From positions 2,356,001-2,420,000 of the forward strand of contig NZ_CP059570.1 in the NCBI RefSeq assembly GCF_014055005.1: 64,000 bases of DNA, written 5' to 3'. The notes beneath the pieces are model-generated. The model was given only the letters and a program-made list of their open reading frames with translations. It ran no database searches and was not told where the DNA came from. This DNA comes from Neisseria dentiae. GTDB lineage: Bacteria > Pseudomonadota > Gammaproteobacteria > Burkholderiales > Neisseriaceae. The position numbers were made by a program, and so were the translations under genes. Below, piece by piece: positions 7,590 through 16,859 of this stretch (the first letter of the stretch is position 1; the number at the start of each line of letters is the position of its first letter).

Positions 7590-8825
7590 TTAAAAATTAT
7601 TTTTCAGCCATTCTTTCAGCCGAACCAGCCAGTTTTCTTTCGGCTCCCTGATGGCAACCGCGCCGGTTACCGGCGCACCCGAAACTTCGCCGCGCGCGGC
7701 CTGCAAAAGGCCGATGGCCGTGGCGTAGCGGGGGTTGCGGATGCGCTCGGAAACGCCGCCCATTTCGTGCGGCACGCCGATGCGGGCGGGCAGGTTGAAC
7801 ACGTCTTCGGCCAAATCGACGATGCCGGTAAGCAGCGATGCGCCGCCGGTAAGCACCACGCCCGAAGTGAGCACTTCTTCGGGGAATCCGCTGCGGCGCA
7901 GTTCGTTGAGGGTAAGCTCTAAAATTTCTTCGACGCGTGGGCCGATAACGCTGGCCAAAACGCGGCGGGAAATCTGGCGCGGCTGGCGGTCCCCCACGCT
8001 GGGCACTTCGATCATTTCGTCGAGGCCGTCCATGGTGGCGATGGCGACGCCGTGGTTGATTTTGATGTATTCGGCGGCATTGTGCGGCGTGCGCAGGGCT
8101 TGCGCCAAATCTTTGGTAATCAAATCGCCGGCAACCGGAATCACGGCGGTATGGCGGATGGCGCCGTTGGTGTAAACGGCGATGTCGGTGGTGCCTCCGC
8201 CGATGTCGATCACGCAAACGCCCAAATCTTTTTCGTCTTCGGTTAAGACGGCCTGGCCGCTCGCCAGCGGTTGCAGCATAATCTGCTCCATATGCAGGCC
8301 GCAGCGGTTGACGCATTTTTGAATGTTTTGCAGGGCGGTAATCGCGCCGGTGATGATGTGTACGCGGGTGTCCAGACGCACGCCGCTCATGCCGATGGGT
8401 TCTTTAACGCCGGGCTGGTTGTCGATGATGTATTCCTGCACCACGGTGTGCAGGATGTTGTGGTCGGGCGGGATATTGACGGCTTTGGCGGTTTCGATGG
8501 CGCGGTCGATGTCGGCTTGGGAAACTTCGCCGTCTTTGATTTTCACCACGCCTTGCGAATTGAGGCTGCGGATGTGGTTGCCGGCGATGCCGGTGGTTAC
8601 GCTGTCGACTTTGCAGTCGGCCATGCGTTCCGCTTCTTCCATGGCCTGCTTGATGGCTTGGGCGGTGGCATCGATATTGGTTACCATACCGGCTTTGAGG
8701 CCACGCGAAGGTGCCTGCCCCAAACCGATAATATGGATTTCGTTGTCTTCGTGCACTTCGCCGATTAATGCGATAACTTTAGAAGTGCCGATATCCAATG
8801 CACTGATGTATTTGCCTTTTACCAT
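7590..8825 (-). CDS. ftsA: Cell division protein FtsA
   Basis: An actin-like ATPase of 411 residues that tethers FtsZ to the membrane and recruits late division proteins. Visible are the phosphate-1 motif ALDIGTSKV near the N-terminus, CVIDIGGGTTDIAVY (phosphate 2), the adenosine motif VLTGGASLL, and a C-terminal amphipathic membrane-targeting helix (LVRLKEWLKNNF). It follows ftsQ by 21 bp, so the two are almost certainly co-transcribed. Confidence 0.97.
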   Translation of the reverse strand: MVKGKYISALDIGTSKVIALIGEVHEDNEIHIIGLGQAPSRGLKAGMVTNIDATAQAIKQAMEEAERMADCKVDSVTTGIAGNHIRSLNSQGVVKIKDGEVSQADIDRAIETAKAVNIPPDHNILHTVVQEYIIDNQPGVKEPIGMSGVRLDTRVHIITGAITALQNIQKCVNRCGLHMEQIMLQPLASGQAVLTEDEKDLGVCVIDIGGGTTDIAVYTNGAIRHTAVIPVAGDLITKDLAQALRTPHNAAEYIKINHGVAIATMDGLDEMIEVPSVGDRQPRQISRRVLASVIGPRVEEILELTLNELRRSGFPEEVLTSGVVLTGGASLLTGIVDLAEDVFNLPARIGVPHEMGGVSERIRNPRYATAIGLLQAARGEVSGAPVTGAVAIREPKENWLVRLKEWLKNNF

Positions 8826-8846
8826 GATGTCCCATTCGTTTGCTGA

Positions 8847-9614
8847 TTACTGTCGGTTTTGTGCTTCGACGCCGGATGCGCTGTTTTCAGACGGCGTGTC
8901 TGCCTGCGGTTCTTGCTGTTTGTCGTGGTAGCGCACGGCGAATCCGTCGCGGTAGCGCATATCCACATAGGCCAGATTGCCTTGCTGCGCCTGCAAAATG
9001 CCCGGCCACATTTCGGCGAAGCGTTGCAGGCGTTTGGTTTCGTTTTCGCGCCCCAGGCGCACGGAAATGCCGTTATCCAGCCCTACCGTCCAAGCCGAGC
9101 GCGGGGAGTATTCGAGTTCGGCAACGGCCAAACCCAGGGGTTTTAAGATGGCGTTAAATTCGTTGAAGTGCTTCACCATAATCTTGCCGGTGCCGGGTTC
9201 GCCTGAAAAAACAGGGAATTTTTCGTCGGTGGCGGCATTGAAGAGGTTGCCGTTGCTGTCGATCAGGCCGGATTCTTTCCAGCGCGCCACGGGGATGCGC
9301 TCGACGAGGTCGATTTCGACGGTATCGGGCAGGCGGCGGCGCACGGTTACTTTGTCAACCCACGGCAGCTTGGCGAACGCTTCCTGCGCGCCGTTCAGAT
9401 CGGCGCGGAAGATGTTGCCGCGTATATATTTTTGCGCCACGGCTTGTAGCTGTTTGCCGCCGGTGCGCTGAATTTCGCCTTCGATTTTGACTTGTTTCAC
9501 CGGAAAATACGGCGAATTGTAAACCCAAACGGCCAATGCTCCCAGCAGTATCAGCACTACCAGGATCATCAGCCAACGGGTTACGCGCTTCAGGGCGCCT
9601 GCATTATCCCACAT
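8847..9614 (-). CDS. ftsQ: Cell division protein FtsQ
   Basis: A bitopic inner-membrane protein of 255 residues. It has a short cytoplasmic N-terminus, one membrane segment (about 14-31, LMILVVLILLGALAVWVY), a POTRA domain starting VKQVKIEG, and a beta domain. It links FtsA/FtsZ to FtsL-FtsB and FtsI-FtsW. Its start overlaps the end of ddl by 11 bp. An uptake-sequence fragment encodes TPSEN near the C-terminus. Confidence 0.95.
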   Translation of the reverse strand: MWDNAGALKRVTRWLMILVVLILLGALAVWVYNSPYFPVKQVKIEGEIQRTGGKQLQAVAQKYIRGNIFRADLNGAQEAFAKLPWVDKVTVRRRLPDTVEIDLVERIPVARWKESGLIDSNGNLFNAATDEKFPVFSGEPGTGKIMVKHFNEFNAILKPLGLAVAELEYSPRSAWTVGLDNGISVRLGRENETKRLQRFAEMWPGILQAQQGNLAYVDMRYRDGFAVRYHDKQQEPQADTPSENSASGVEAQNRQ

Positions 9615-10515
9615 GAGCAGTTTTCAGAATTTCAACACATAAATCGGCGAAGCTCAAGCCGGTTTGGGCGGCGGACTTCGGCACCAGGCTGTGGCTGGTC
9701 ATACCGGGCAAGGTATTGATTTCAAGCAGATACAGCTTGCCGTCGGTGTCTTTTAAGAAATCCACGCGCGACACGCCTTCGGCGCCGATTGCCTGTGCGG
9801 CGCGCACCGACAGCGAGCGCATCAGGGTTTCGTCGGCTTCGCTTAAATCGGCGGGGCACCGGTAAACGGTGTCGTCGCGGGTGTATTTGGCTTCGTAATC
9901 GTAAAACTCGGTGGCGGGAATGATGCGGATGGCGGGATAGCCTTCGCCGTTAATCACGGGGCAGGAATATTCGCCTCCGCCGATAAAGCGTTCGGCGATG
10001 ATTTCGCCGTGCAGGTGTTTGAGGCTGTTATACACTTCTTTCAGACGGCCTGCTTCTTTCACTTTTACCACGCCCACGCTGCTGCCTTCTGCGGCGGGCT
10101 TTACAAACATCGGCAAACCCAGCCCGCGCTCAACGGCATCGAAATCGCTGTCTTCGCGCAATACGGCGAATTCGGGCACAGGCAGCCCCAGCGCCTGCCA
10201 AATCAGTTTGCAGCGGTATTTGTCCATGCCCACGGCCGAGGCCATCACGCCGCTGCCGGTGTAGGGAATGCCCAAAAGTTCGAGTGCGCCCTGCACGGTA
10301 CCGTCTTCGCCGTAAGTGCCGTGCAGAATATTGAAGGCCGTCTGAAAGCCCCGGGCTTTCAGCTCGTGCAAAGGGGTTTCTTTCGGGTCGAACGGGTGTG
10401 CGTCTATACCCTTGCTTTGCAGGGCGGCGACAATGGCGGCTCCGCTGTCGAGCGACACTTCGCGCTCGCTGGAAAATCCGCCCATCAATACGGCAACTTT
10501 GCCAAAATCTTGCAT
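9604..10515 (-). CDS. ddl: D-alanine--D-alanine ligase
   Basis: A 303-residue ATP-grasp ligase making the D-Ala-D-Ala dipeptide used by MurF. Visible motifs are VLMGGFSSEREVSLDSG at the N-terminus, FVKPAAEGSSVGV in the ATP-binding domain, and the C-terminal metal and substrate segment LEINTLPGMTSHS. A complete uptake sequence lies in frame in the N-terminal third (about 10335). It is followed with overlap by ftsQ. Confidence 0.97.
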   Translation of the reverse strand: MQDFGKVAVLMGGFSSEREVSLDSGAAIVAALQSKGIDAHPFDPKETPLHELKARGFQTAFNILHGTYGEDGTVQGALELLGIPYTGSGVMASAVGMDKYRCKLIWQALGLPVPEFAVLREDSDFDAVERGLGLPMFVKPAAEGSSVGVVKVKEAGRLKEVYNSLKHLHGEIIAERFIGGGEYSCPVINGEGYPAIRIIPATEFYDYEAKYTRDDTVYRCPADLSEADETLMRSLSVRAAQAIGAEGVSRVDFLKDTDGKLYLLEINTLPGMTSHSLVPKSAAQTGLSFADLCVEILKTAHVG

Positions 10516-10629
10516 ATTTACGGTTTCTTTCTTTTTTCAGACGGCCTGTTTATTGATCGGCTAAAACAATCAACAACCCCTGTGTTTTATTATTTTTCAA
10601 AGAGCGGCATAACCGCCCTGCCCTGCCGT

Positions 10630-12024
10630 TCAGCTTGCGCTTCCCGCCAGCGCCTGCGGGGTTTTGTTGATGCTGCCCGCGCCCATGGTCAGCACCACGT
10701 CGCCGTCTTGCAATACATTCAGCAGGGTTTCGGGCAGGGCGTTCACATCTTCGCAGTAAATCGGTTCGAGCTTGCCCAACACGCGCACGGCACGCGCCAG
10801 CGCGCGGGCGTCGGCCGCCACAATCGGCTCTTCGCCGGCGGCATACACTTCGGTTAACACCAGCGAATCGACGGTGCTCAACACGCTCACGAAGTCTTCA
10901 AACAAATCGCGGGTGCGGGTGTAGCGGTGCGGCTGGAAGGCCAATACCAAACGTTTGTCGGGATACGCGCCCCGTGCGGCGGCCAGCGTGGCGGCCATTT
11001 CTACGGGGTGGTGGCCGTAGTCGTCGATCAGCGTGGCCTTGCCGCCGCCGGGCAGGCTGATGTCGCCGTATTTCTGGAAGCGGCGGCCGACACCGGCAAA
11101 GCCCAGCAAACCTTGCTGGATGGCCTCCACCGATGCGCCCACTTCGAGCGCCACGCCGATGGCGGCCAGCGCATTGAGTACGTTGTGGCGGCCGGGCATA
11201 TTCAGCACCACTTCAAATGGCTTGATGCCTTCCTGCTTCACATGAACGGTAAAACGCATTTTGTCGCCTTCGGCCTGAAGCTCGGTGGCGTAAATATCGG
11301 CGCTTTCGTCCAAACCGTAAGTGGCGTAGGGCTTGCTGATGCGCGGCACGATGGCGCGTACATGTTCGCTGTCGGTGCATAAAAACGCTTTGCCGTAAAA
11401 CGGCATGCGGTGGATAAACGACACGAACGCCTGATGCAGTTTTTCGACGCTGTGGTCATAGGTGTCCATATGGTCGGTGTCGATATTGGTAACCACCGAC
11501 ATAATGGGGGTGAGGTGCAGAAACGAAGCGTCGGATTCGTCGGCCTCGGCCACCAGATATTCGCCTTTGCCCAGGCGGGCGTTGGTGCCGGCGGCGGTGA
11601 GTTTGCCGCCGATAACGAAGGTTGGGTCCATGCCCGCCGCCGCCAGAATGGAGGCGGTGAGGCTGGTGGTGGTGGTTTTGCCGTGGGTGCCGGCGATGGC
11701 GATGCCGTCGCGGAAACGCATCAGCTCGGCCAGCATCAGCGCGCGCGGAATCACGGGGATTTTACGCTCCTGAGCCGCCAGCACTTCGGGGTTGTCGGGT
11801 TTGACGGCGGTGGAGGTTACCACCACATCGGCATCGGTAACGTGTGCGGCGGTGTGGCCGGGGTAAACCTGAATGCCCAAGCCGCTCAAGTGGCGCGTTA
11901 CCGCACTTTGCGCCTGATCGGAACCGGATACTTTAAACCCCAGGTTGTGCAGCACTTCGGCAATCCCGCACATGCCCGAACCGCCGATACCGACAAAATG
12001 AATGTTGTTGACTCTGTTTTTCAT
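10630..12024 (-). CDS. murC: UDP-N-acetylmuramate--L-alanine ligase MurC
   Basis: Adds L-Ala to UDP-MurNAc, the first amino-acid step of the peptidoglycan precursor. I place the start at 12024 (MKNRVNNIHFVGIGGSGM; 464 residues), because the UDP-binding loop GIGGSGM must be near the N-terminus and the upstream 19 codons look non-coding. The ATP loop is GTHGKTTTT. The central ligase and C-terminal Rossmann-like domains are complete (DDYGHHPVE, AFQPHRYTRT). The 228-bp gap to murG and the 114-bp gap to ddl hold uptake sequences only. Confidence 0.96.
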   Translation of the reverse strand: MKNRVNNIHFVGIGGSGMCGIAEVLHNLGFKVSGSDQAQSAVTRHLSGLGIQVYPGHTAAHVTDADVVVTSTAVKPDNPEVLAAQERKIPVIPRALMLAELMRFRDGIAIAGTHGKTTTTSLTASILAAAGMDPTFVIGGKLTAAGTNARLGKGEYLVAEADESDASFLHLTPIMSVVTNIDTDHMDTYDHSVEKLHQAFVSFIHRMPFYGKAFLCTDSEHVRAIVPRISKPYATYGLDESADIYATELQAEGDKMRFTVHVKQEGIKPFEVVLNMPGRHNVLNALAAIGVALEVGASVEAIQQGLLGFAGVGRRFQKYGDISLPGGGKATLIDDYGHHPVEMAATLAAARGAYPDKRLVLAFQPHRYTRTRDLFEDFVSVLSTVDSLVLTEVYAAGEEPIVAADARALARAVRVLGKLEPIYCEDVNALPETLLNVLQDGDVVLTMGAGSINKTPQALAGSAS

Positions 12025-12252
12025 GTTGTTGTGTTTTCCTGAAGCCCGTTCCGTTTCAGACGGCCAAAATACTGCGCCCAAACCGCCGGCAAACTTAAAA
12101 GGCGTTATTTTAAAGGGCTGCGGATAGATGCGCTATGGTTTTAATGTAAAAGGGTGTTCAGACGGTTGTTGCCGGGCAGGTTTTGTGCCGTTTCCCAACC
12201 AGCCCGTTTACCGGGGCAACAGGCCGTCTGAAAAACCTTCTTCCGAATCGGC

Positions 12253-13320
12253 CTACATCGTGGCGGCAATCGCCGTAACCGCCACATCGTCGGCGCTGTG
12301 CGGCATGGCCAGCGTGCGGGCGTTTTCGGCCCACTCGAGGCAGCGTTCGCGGTTGAGCGCCCACAACACTTCCGACAGCTTCTCGGCGGTAAGTTGCGAC
12401 TGCGGCAGCAGCAATCCGGCGTCGGCCTGCACCATAAAGCGGGCGTTGGCGGTTTGGTGGTCATCCACCGCATGGGGGTAAGGCACCAGCAGGGCGCCCA
12501 CACCGGCGGCGGTCAGCTCGGCAATCGTGAGCGCGCCCGCGCGGCAGATAACCACATCGGCGTGTTCGTAGGCGGCGACCATATCGTCGATAAACTCCAC
12601 GCATTTGGCCTGCACATTGAGCACTTCGTAATCGGTTTTGAGCGTGCCGAGTTTGCCGCGGCCCGACTGATGGTAAATCTGCGGGCGCTCGCTTTCGGTG
12701 AGCAGCGCCAGCGCGCGCGGCACGGTTTGGTTAAGCACGTCGGCGCCCAAACTGCCGCCCATCACCAACACTTTCAGACGGCCTTCTCGCCCGGCAAAGC
12801 GCTCGGCGGGCGGCGGCAGGTTGGTGATGTCGGCACGCACGGGGTTGCCGACCAAGCCGTCGGGGTTGCCGAACGTGCGCGGAAACGCATACAAAACGCG
12901 GCGCGCCCAGCGGGCAAGCTGTTTGTTGGCCAAGCCCGCCACGGCGTTTTGCTCGTGAATCACAATCGGCACGCCCGACAGTTTGGCGGCCACGCCGCCG
13001 GGAAAGGTAACGAAACCGCCGAAGCCGATAACGCAATCGACGCGGTGTTTTTTGATAATCCGCATCGCCGCCTGCACGGTTTTGAACAAGGTAAACGGCA
13101 ATTCCAGTTTGCGCTTCCAGCCGTTGCCGCGCACGCCTTTAATCGCCAGCGTTTCGAGGCGGATATTGTGTTTCGGCACGATGCGCTCTTCCATCGAATC
13201 TTCGCTGCCCAGCCAAATCACATGGTGGCCGCGCCCGCGCAGGGCTTCGGCCACCGCCAGCGCGGGGAAAATATGGCCGCCGGTGCCGCCGGCCATCAGC
13301 ATAAAGGTTTTACTGCCCAT
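12253..13320 (-). CDS. murG: Lipid II synthase MurG (N-acetylglucosaminyltransferase)
   Basis: Transfers GlcNAc from UDP-GlcNAc to lipid I on the inner face of the membrane. It is 355 residues with a GT-B fold. N-terminal glycine motif 1 is AGGTGGHIFPALAVAE, motif 2 is GFGGFVTFPGG, and the donor-binding segment is RAGALTIAELTAAG followed by LLVPYPHAVDDHQTANA. It lies between ftsW (83 bp upstream) and murC. Confidence 0.97.
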   Translation of the reverse strand: MGSKTFMLMAGGTGGHIFPALAVAEALRGRGHHVIWLGSEDSMEERIVPKHNIRLETLAIKGVRGNGWKRKLELPFTLFKTVQAAMRIIKKHRVDCVIGFGGFVTFPGGVAAKLSGVPIVIHEQNAVAGLANKQLARWARRVLYAFPRTFGNPDGLVGNPVRADITNLPPPAERFAGREGRLKVLVMGGSLGADVLNQTVPRALALLTESERPQIYHQSGRGKLGTLKTDYEVLNVQAKCVEFIDDMVAAYEHADVVICRAGALTIAELTAAGVGALLVPYPHAVDDHQTANARFMVQADAGLLLPQSQLTAEKLSEVLWALNRERCLEWAENARTLAMPHSADDVAVTAIAATM

Positions 13321-13403
13321 AACTCGAATTATCCTTTTCTATTATATTTTTTTGGTTTATACGTTTTTTTCAGACGGCCTTCCGCAACGGGCGGCGGCCG
13401 GTT

Positions 13404-14564
13404 TTATCCTTCCACTTTGTAACCGCGCATTTTCAGGCGGTTTTCATAATCCACGCGCAACAGCAGCGCAATGCACACCAGCATGATAATTACCGCCGAA
13501 CCGCCGTAGGACATCAGCGGCAGGGTCAGGCCCTTGGTGGGCAGCAGGCCGATGTTCACGCCGATATTGAAAAAACTCTGAATGCCCAGCCAGATGCCGA
13601 TGCCTTTGGCCACAAACGCGCCGAAAAACAGCTCCAGATCGCGCGCCTGCTTGCCGATGGAAAACGCCCGCCACACCAGCCACGCATAGCAGAAAATCAG
13701 CACCGAAATGCCCACGAAGCCGAACTCTTCGCCGATTACCGCCAAAATAAAGTCGGTATGCGCCTCGGGCAGGTAGAAGCGTTTTTCCAAACTCGCGCCC
13801 AAACCCACGCCGAACCATTCGCCGCGCGCAATCGCCATCAGCGAGTGGGTAAGCTGGTAGCCCTTGCCCAGCGGGTCTTCCCACGGGTTTAAGAATGCCG
13901 ATACCCGCGCCATACGGTAGGGTGCGACGGCAATCAGCGCCACCATGCTGGCCAGGCCGATGCCCACCATCATCAGAAACCAGCGCCACGGCAGCCCCGC
14001 CAGAAACAGCAGGCCCATCGCCACAGCGGTTACCACCACAAACGAGCCGAAGTCCGGCTCCAGCATAATCAGGCCCAAGCCTATGCCCACCGGCACGGCG
14101 GAAAAGCCCACTTTTTTAAACTGCTTCAGGATTTCGGCGCGGCGGGTGAAAAAGCTCGACAAATATAAAATAATCGCCAGTTTGAACACTTCGGTGGGTT
14201 GCAGGTTAACCGGCCCCAGATGTATCCAGCGTTTCGCGCCGTTAATCTCGCGCCCCACCAGCAGCACCGCCACCAGCAGCCCCAAGCTCGCAAACAGAAT
14301 CCACGGCGTGTATTTCTTCCACTTGGCCATCGGGATTTTAAACGCCACCAGCCCCGCCAGCGCGCCGGCGGTCAGAAACATGGCCTGGCGGGAAAGGTAA
14401 AACCATTGGTCGCCGCCGTCGTGGGCGGCATAGGCGATGGAGGCGGAATAAATCATCAGCAGGCTGAACGACACCATCAGCACCACCATCCACAGCAGCG
14501 ACTGGTCGGTTTTGTGGCCGCTGCGCAGGATTTTGCGGTCTAGGATTTTGGATTCTGTAATCAT
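13404..14564 (-). CDS. ftsW: Septal peptidoglycan polymerase FtsW
   Basis: A SEDS-family polytopic membrane protein (386 residues, about 10 membrane segments) that polymerises lipid II at the septum with FtsI. SEDS motifs include the NGAKRWI loop, ATAxxxEPDFGS-type sequence (LIMLEPDFGSFVV), GEFGFVG and the C-terminal LPLMSYGGSA. It is placed between murD and murG as in other Neisseria. The 300-bp gap upstream of it is occupied by a repeat element. Confidence 0.96.
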   Translation of the reverse strand: MITESKILDRKILRSGHKTDQSLLWMVVLMVSFSLLMIYSASIAYAAHDGGDQWFYLSRQAMFLTAGALAGLVAFKIPMAKWKKYTPWILFASLGLLVAVLLVGREINGAKRWIHLGPVNLQPTEVFKLAIILYLSSFFTRRAEILKQFKKVGFSAVPVGIGLGLIMLEPDFGSFVVVTAVAMGLLFLAGLPWRWFLMMVGIGLASMVALIAVAPYRMARVSAFLNPWEDPLGKGYQLTHSLMAIARGEWFGVGLGASLEKRFYLPEAHTDFILAVIGEEFGFVGISVLIFCYAWLVWRAFSIGKQARDLELFFGAFVAKGIGIWLGIQSFFNIGVNIGLLPTKGLTLPLMSYGGSAVIIMLVCIALLLRVDYENRLKMRGYKVEG

Positions 14565-14677
14565 ATGCTTTAAAAATTGGTTTGAGTTGCTTTAGGGTTC
14601 GGGCGGTTTAACAAACATACGAGCGTCATTAAAACCCGCCTCGGCGGGCAAAACGCAAACGCTTTTCAGACGGCCCT

Positions 14678-14866
14678 TAGGGAGTGTAGTCGACCGCGTT
14701 GCGGCGGTATTTTTGGTTAAAACCCGCATCTGCGGCGTTAGGTGGCGTAGCGGACTTGCGAAGCTAAAATGCTCGCAAGGTGTTCAACCTTGCTGTGCTT
14801 TTTGCCTTGCATCTGCGGATTTTCCCTCAAAAAACCGCTTTGCAAGCCTTCTGACTACACCCCCTA
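14678..14866. repeat. Inverted-repeat-bounded element abutting murD
   Basis: TAGGGAGTGTAGTC at the left and the complement of TAGGGGGTGTAGTC at the right (13 of 14 matching) bound about 189 bp of non-coding DNA. The right end supplies the TAG stop codon of murD (14864-14866). The interior has repeated segments around CATCTGCGG. It looks like a miniature transposable element; its family is not recognised. Confidence 0.5.
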
Positions 14867-16201
14867 CAACGCTTCAAACGCTTCGACGAACACTTGCGCC
14901 CGATGCGCGTAACCTTTAAACATATCGAAGCTGGCGCAGGCGGGGGAAAGCAGCACGATGTCGCCGCTTTGCGCGAGCCGGTAGGCCGTCTGAACGGCTT
15001 CGGGCAGGGTTTCGCAATCAATCATCTCCACGCCGCAGCCGCCCAAATCGCGGCGGATTTGCGGCGCGTCGGCTCCGATTAGCAGCACCGCGCGGGCTTT
15101 GTTTTGCAGCGCGGCGCGCAGTGGGGTGAAATCCTGCCCTTTGCCCTGCCCGCCGGCAATCAGCACAATCGGGCTTTGCAGGCCGGAAATGGCCGCCACG
15201 GTGGCGCCGACGTTGGTGCCTTTGCTGTCGTCGATAAAAGTGATGCCGTTTTTCTCGCCCACTTTTTCCACGCGGTGCGGCAGCCCCTTGAAGGTTTGAA
15301 TGTGTTGCAGCAGCTCGGTTCGCGGCAGGCCGATGCTTTCGCACAGGGCGAGTGCGGAAAGCACGTTGGCGGCGTTGTGCAAACCTTGCAGCGGCACGGC
15401 GGCGGTGTCGAGCAAGCCGCTAGCGCCCGCTTTCAGACGGCCTGCCTGAACATCCGCCCAATAATCGGTTTCGTTTTCCAGCGAAAACCATTTCACTTGG
15501 CGGCCGTTGCGCTTCATGGCGCGGCACAGCGCATCGTCGGCGTTGAGCACCTGCACGCCGTTGCCGCGGAAGATTTTGTCTTTGGCGTGGGCGTAGTCGA
15601 GCAGGTCGTCATAGCGGTCGAGGTGGTCTTCGGAAATATTCAGCACCACGGCGGCATCGGGGGTGAGGCTTTCGGTGTTTTCGAGCTGGAAGCTGGAAAG
15701 TTCGAGCACCCACACGTCGGCCTTTTTGCCTTCGCGCTGCAATTCGGCTTCGAGCACGGGCGTGCCGATGTTGCCGGCCACCACGGTGTCCAACCCGCAT
15801 TTCACGCACAGGTAGCCCACCAGGCTGGTTACGGTGGTTTTGCCGTTGCTGCCGGTGATGGCGATCACTTTGTCGCCGCGCGCCTTTACGATGTGGGCGA
15901 GGATTTCGATGTCGCCCAACACCTTGCCGCCGTTTTGTTTGAATTCGGCGATTTCCGGCGCGCGCTCGCTGATGCCGGGGCTGAGCGCCAGCACGTCGAA
16001 ACCCTGCGCCAACGCGTCTTTCAGACGGCCTGTGTGGCAGTTCAAACCTTTGAAAAGCTGCGTCAGCTGCGCTTCGCGCTCGGGTTTCAAATCGGCATCG
16101 TAAGCCGCCACCTGCGCGCCGGCGCGGCGCAGATAGGCAATCATGGAAACGCCGGTGCCGCCGAGGCCGGCGACGAGGATTTTTTGGTTTTGCCAGTTCA
16201 T
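14864..16201 (-). CDS. murD: UDP-MurNAc-L-alanine--D-glutamate ligase MurD
   Basis: A 445-residue Mur ligase that adds D-Glu. Visible are the N-terminal UDP-binding loop GLGGTGVSM, the ATP loop GSNGKTTVT, the central LNISEDHLDRY, and the C-terminal LLSPACASFDMFKGYAHRAQVF typical of MurD. The stop codon coincides with the terminal repeat of a mobile-looking element, but the C-terminus reads as normal length. Two in-frame uptake sequences interrupt the coding DNA. Confidence 0.97.
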   Translation of the reverse strand: MNWQNQKILVAGLGGTGVSMIAYLRRAGAQVAAYDADLKPEREAQLTQLFKGLNCHTGRLKDALAQGFDVLALSPGISERAPEIAEFKQNGGKVLGDIEILAHIVKARGDKVIAITGSNGKTTVTSLVGYLCVKCGLDTVVAGNIGTPVLEAELQREGKKADVWVLELSSFQLENTESLTPDAAVVLNISEDHLDRYDDLLDYAHAKDKIFRGNGVQVLNADDALCRAMKRNGRQVKWFSLENETDYWADVQAGRLKAGASGLLDTAAVPLQGLHNAANVLSALALCESIGLPRTELLQHIQTFKGLPHRVEKVGEKNGITFIDDSKGTNVGATVAAISGLQSPIVLIAGGQGKGQDFTPLRAALQNKARAVLLIGADAPQIRRDLGGCGVEMIDCETLPEAVQTAYRLAQSGDIVLLSPACASFDMFKGYAHRAQVFVEAFEAL

Positions 16202-16239
16202 GTTGTTGCTCGTTAATATTTTGTCATTTTCGAATATTT

Positions 16240-16349
16240 CGTCATACTCGGGCTTGACCCGAGTATCTTGTCGGCCTTTCCACCATGCCTGTCTGAAAAA
16301 CTTTTCCGGTTATTCTCGGGAGATACTCGGGTCAAGCCCGAGTATGACG
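16240..16349. repeat. Paired REP-like palindromes
   Basis: Two inverted copies of a 29-bp unit, itself a palindrome (ACTCGGG...CCCGAGT), flank about 50 bp. The same unit recurs at 91-167, 16815-16846, 17413-17444, 29796-29873, 46791-46819 and 59326-59404, always outside genes. The arrangement is like REP/BIME elements. Confidence 0.7.
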
Positions 16350-16388
16350 GCGGTGGTTCAAATTTGCGCTTTCCACCATGCGCCGGCA

Positions 16389-16679
16389 CTATCCGACTAT
16401 TTCCTGCCATAAATCCCGCCATTCGGGATTGGTGTTCTCGATTAAGTCGATTTTCCACTGCCGCCGCCAATGCTTCATAGTATGTTCGCGCCGAATGGCG
16501 CTTTCCATCGTTTCGTGCAGTTCATACCATACCAAGCTTTCTAAGTTATAGCGGTCGGTAAACCCTTTGGCAATATGCTGTCGGTGTTGGTAAGCACGCT
16601 GTATCAGGTTAGACGTAACACCCAAATACAATACGCCGTTTTTGCGGTTACTCATCATGTAAACGGCGGGTTGTTTCAT
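16389..16679 (-). CDS. GIY-YIG nuclease superfamily protein
   Basis: A compact 96-residue protein consisting only of a GIY-YIG domain: VYMMS (6-10), LYLGVTSNL (18-25), conserved R28 in LIQRAYQH, and REHTMKHWRR with E65 as the probable metal ligand. Free-standing proteins of this UPF0213/YhbQ type are common and poorly characterised; nuclease activity is inferred from the fold. It sits between murD and the haemoglobin gene, in a stretch crowded with REP-like repeats, and is not a core dcw gene. Confidence 0.85.
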   Translation of the reverse strand: MKQPAVYMMSNRKNGVLYLGVTSNLIQRAYQHRQHIAKGFTDRYNLESLVWYELHETMESAIRREHTMKHWRRQWKIDLIENTNPEWRDLWQEIVG

Positions 16680-16785
16680 GTTTATTTCCCCCTTAATCCC
16701 TTGTTTCGGTTTGCTTCTTCTGAAAACCGCTGACTTTGCCCGCCATACCCGGGCTTGACCAGGGTCTCTTGCTTTTTTTATAGAG

Positions 16786-16850
16786 GCCGTCTGAAACTTT
16801 AATCGGTATCTCCGGGAGATACTCGGGTCAAGCCCGAGTATGACGGCAAT
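16786..16850 (+). repeat. 65-bp direct repeat, left of haemoglobin gene
   Basis: This block carries an uptake sequence, a spacer and one REP-like palindrome. It recurs at 17384-17448 with a single visible mismatch. The two copies bracket the truncated haemoglobin gene. Confidence 0.85.
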
Positions 16851-16859
16851 TTATATTTT

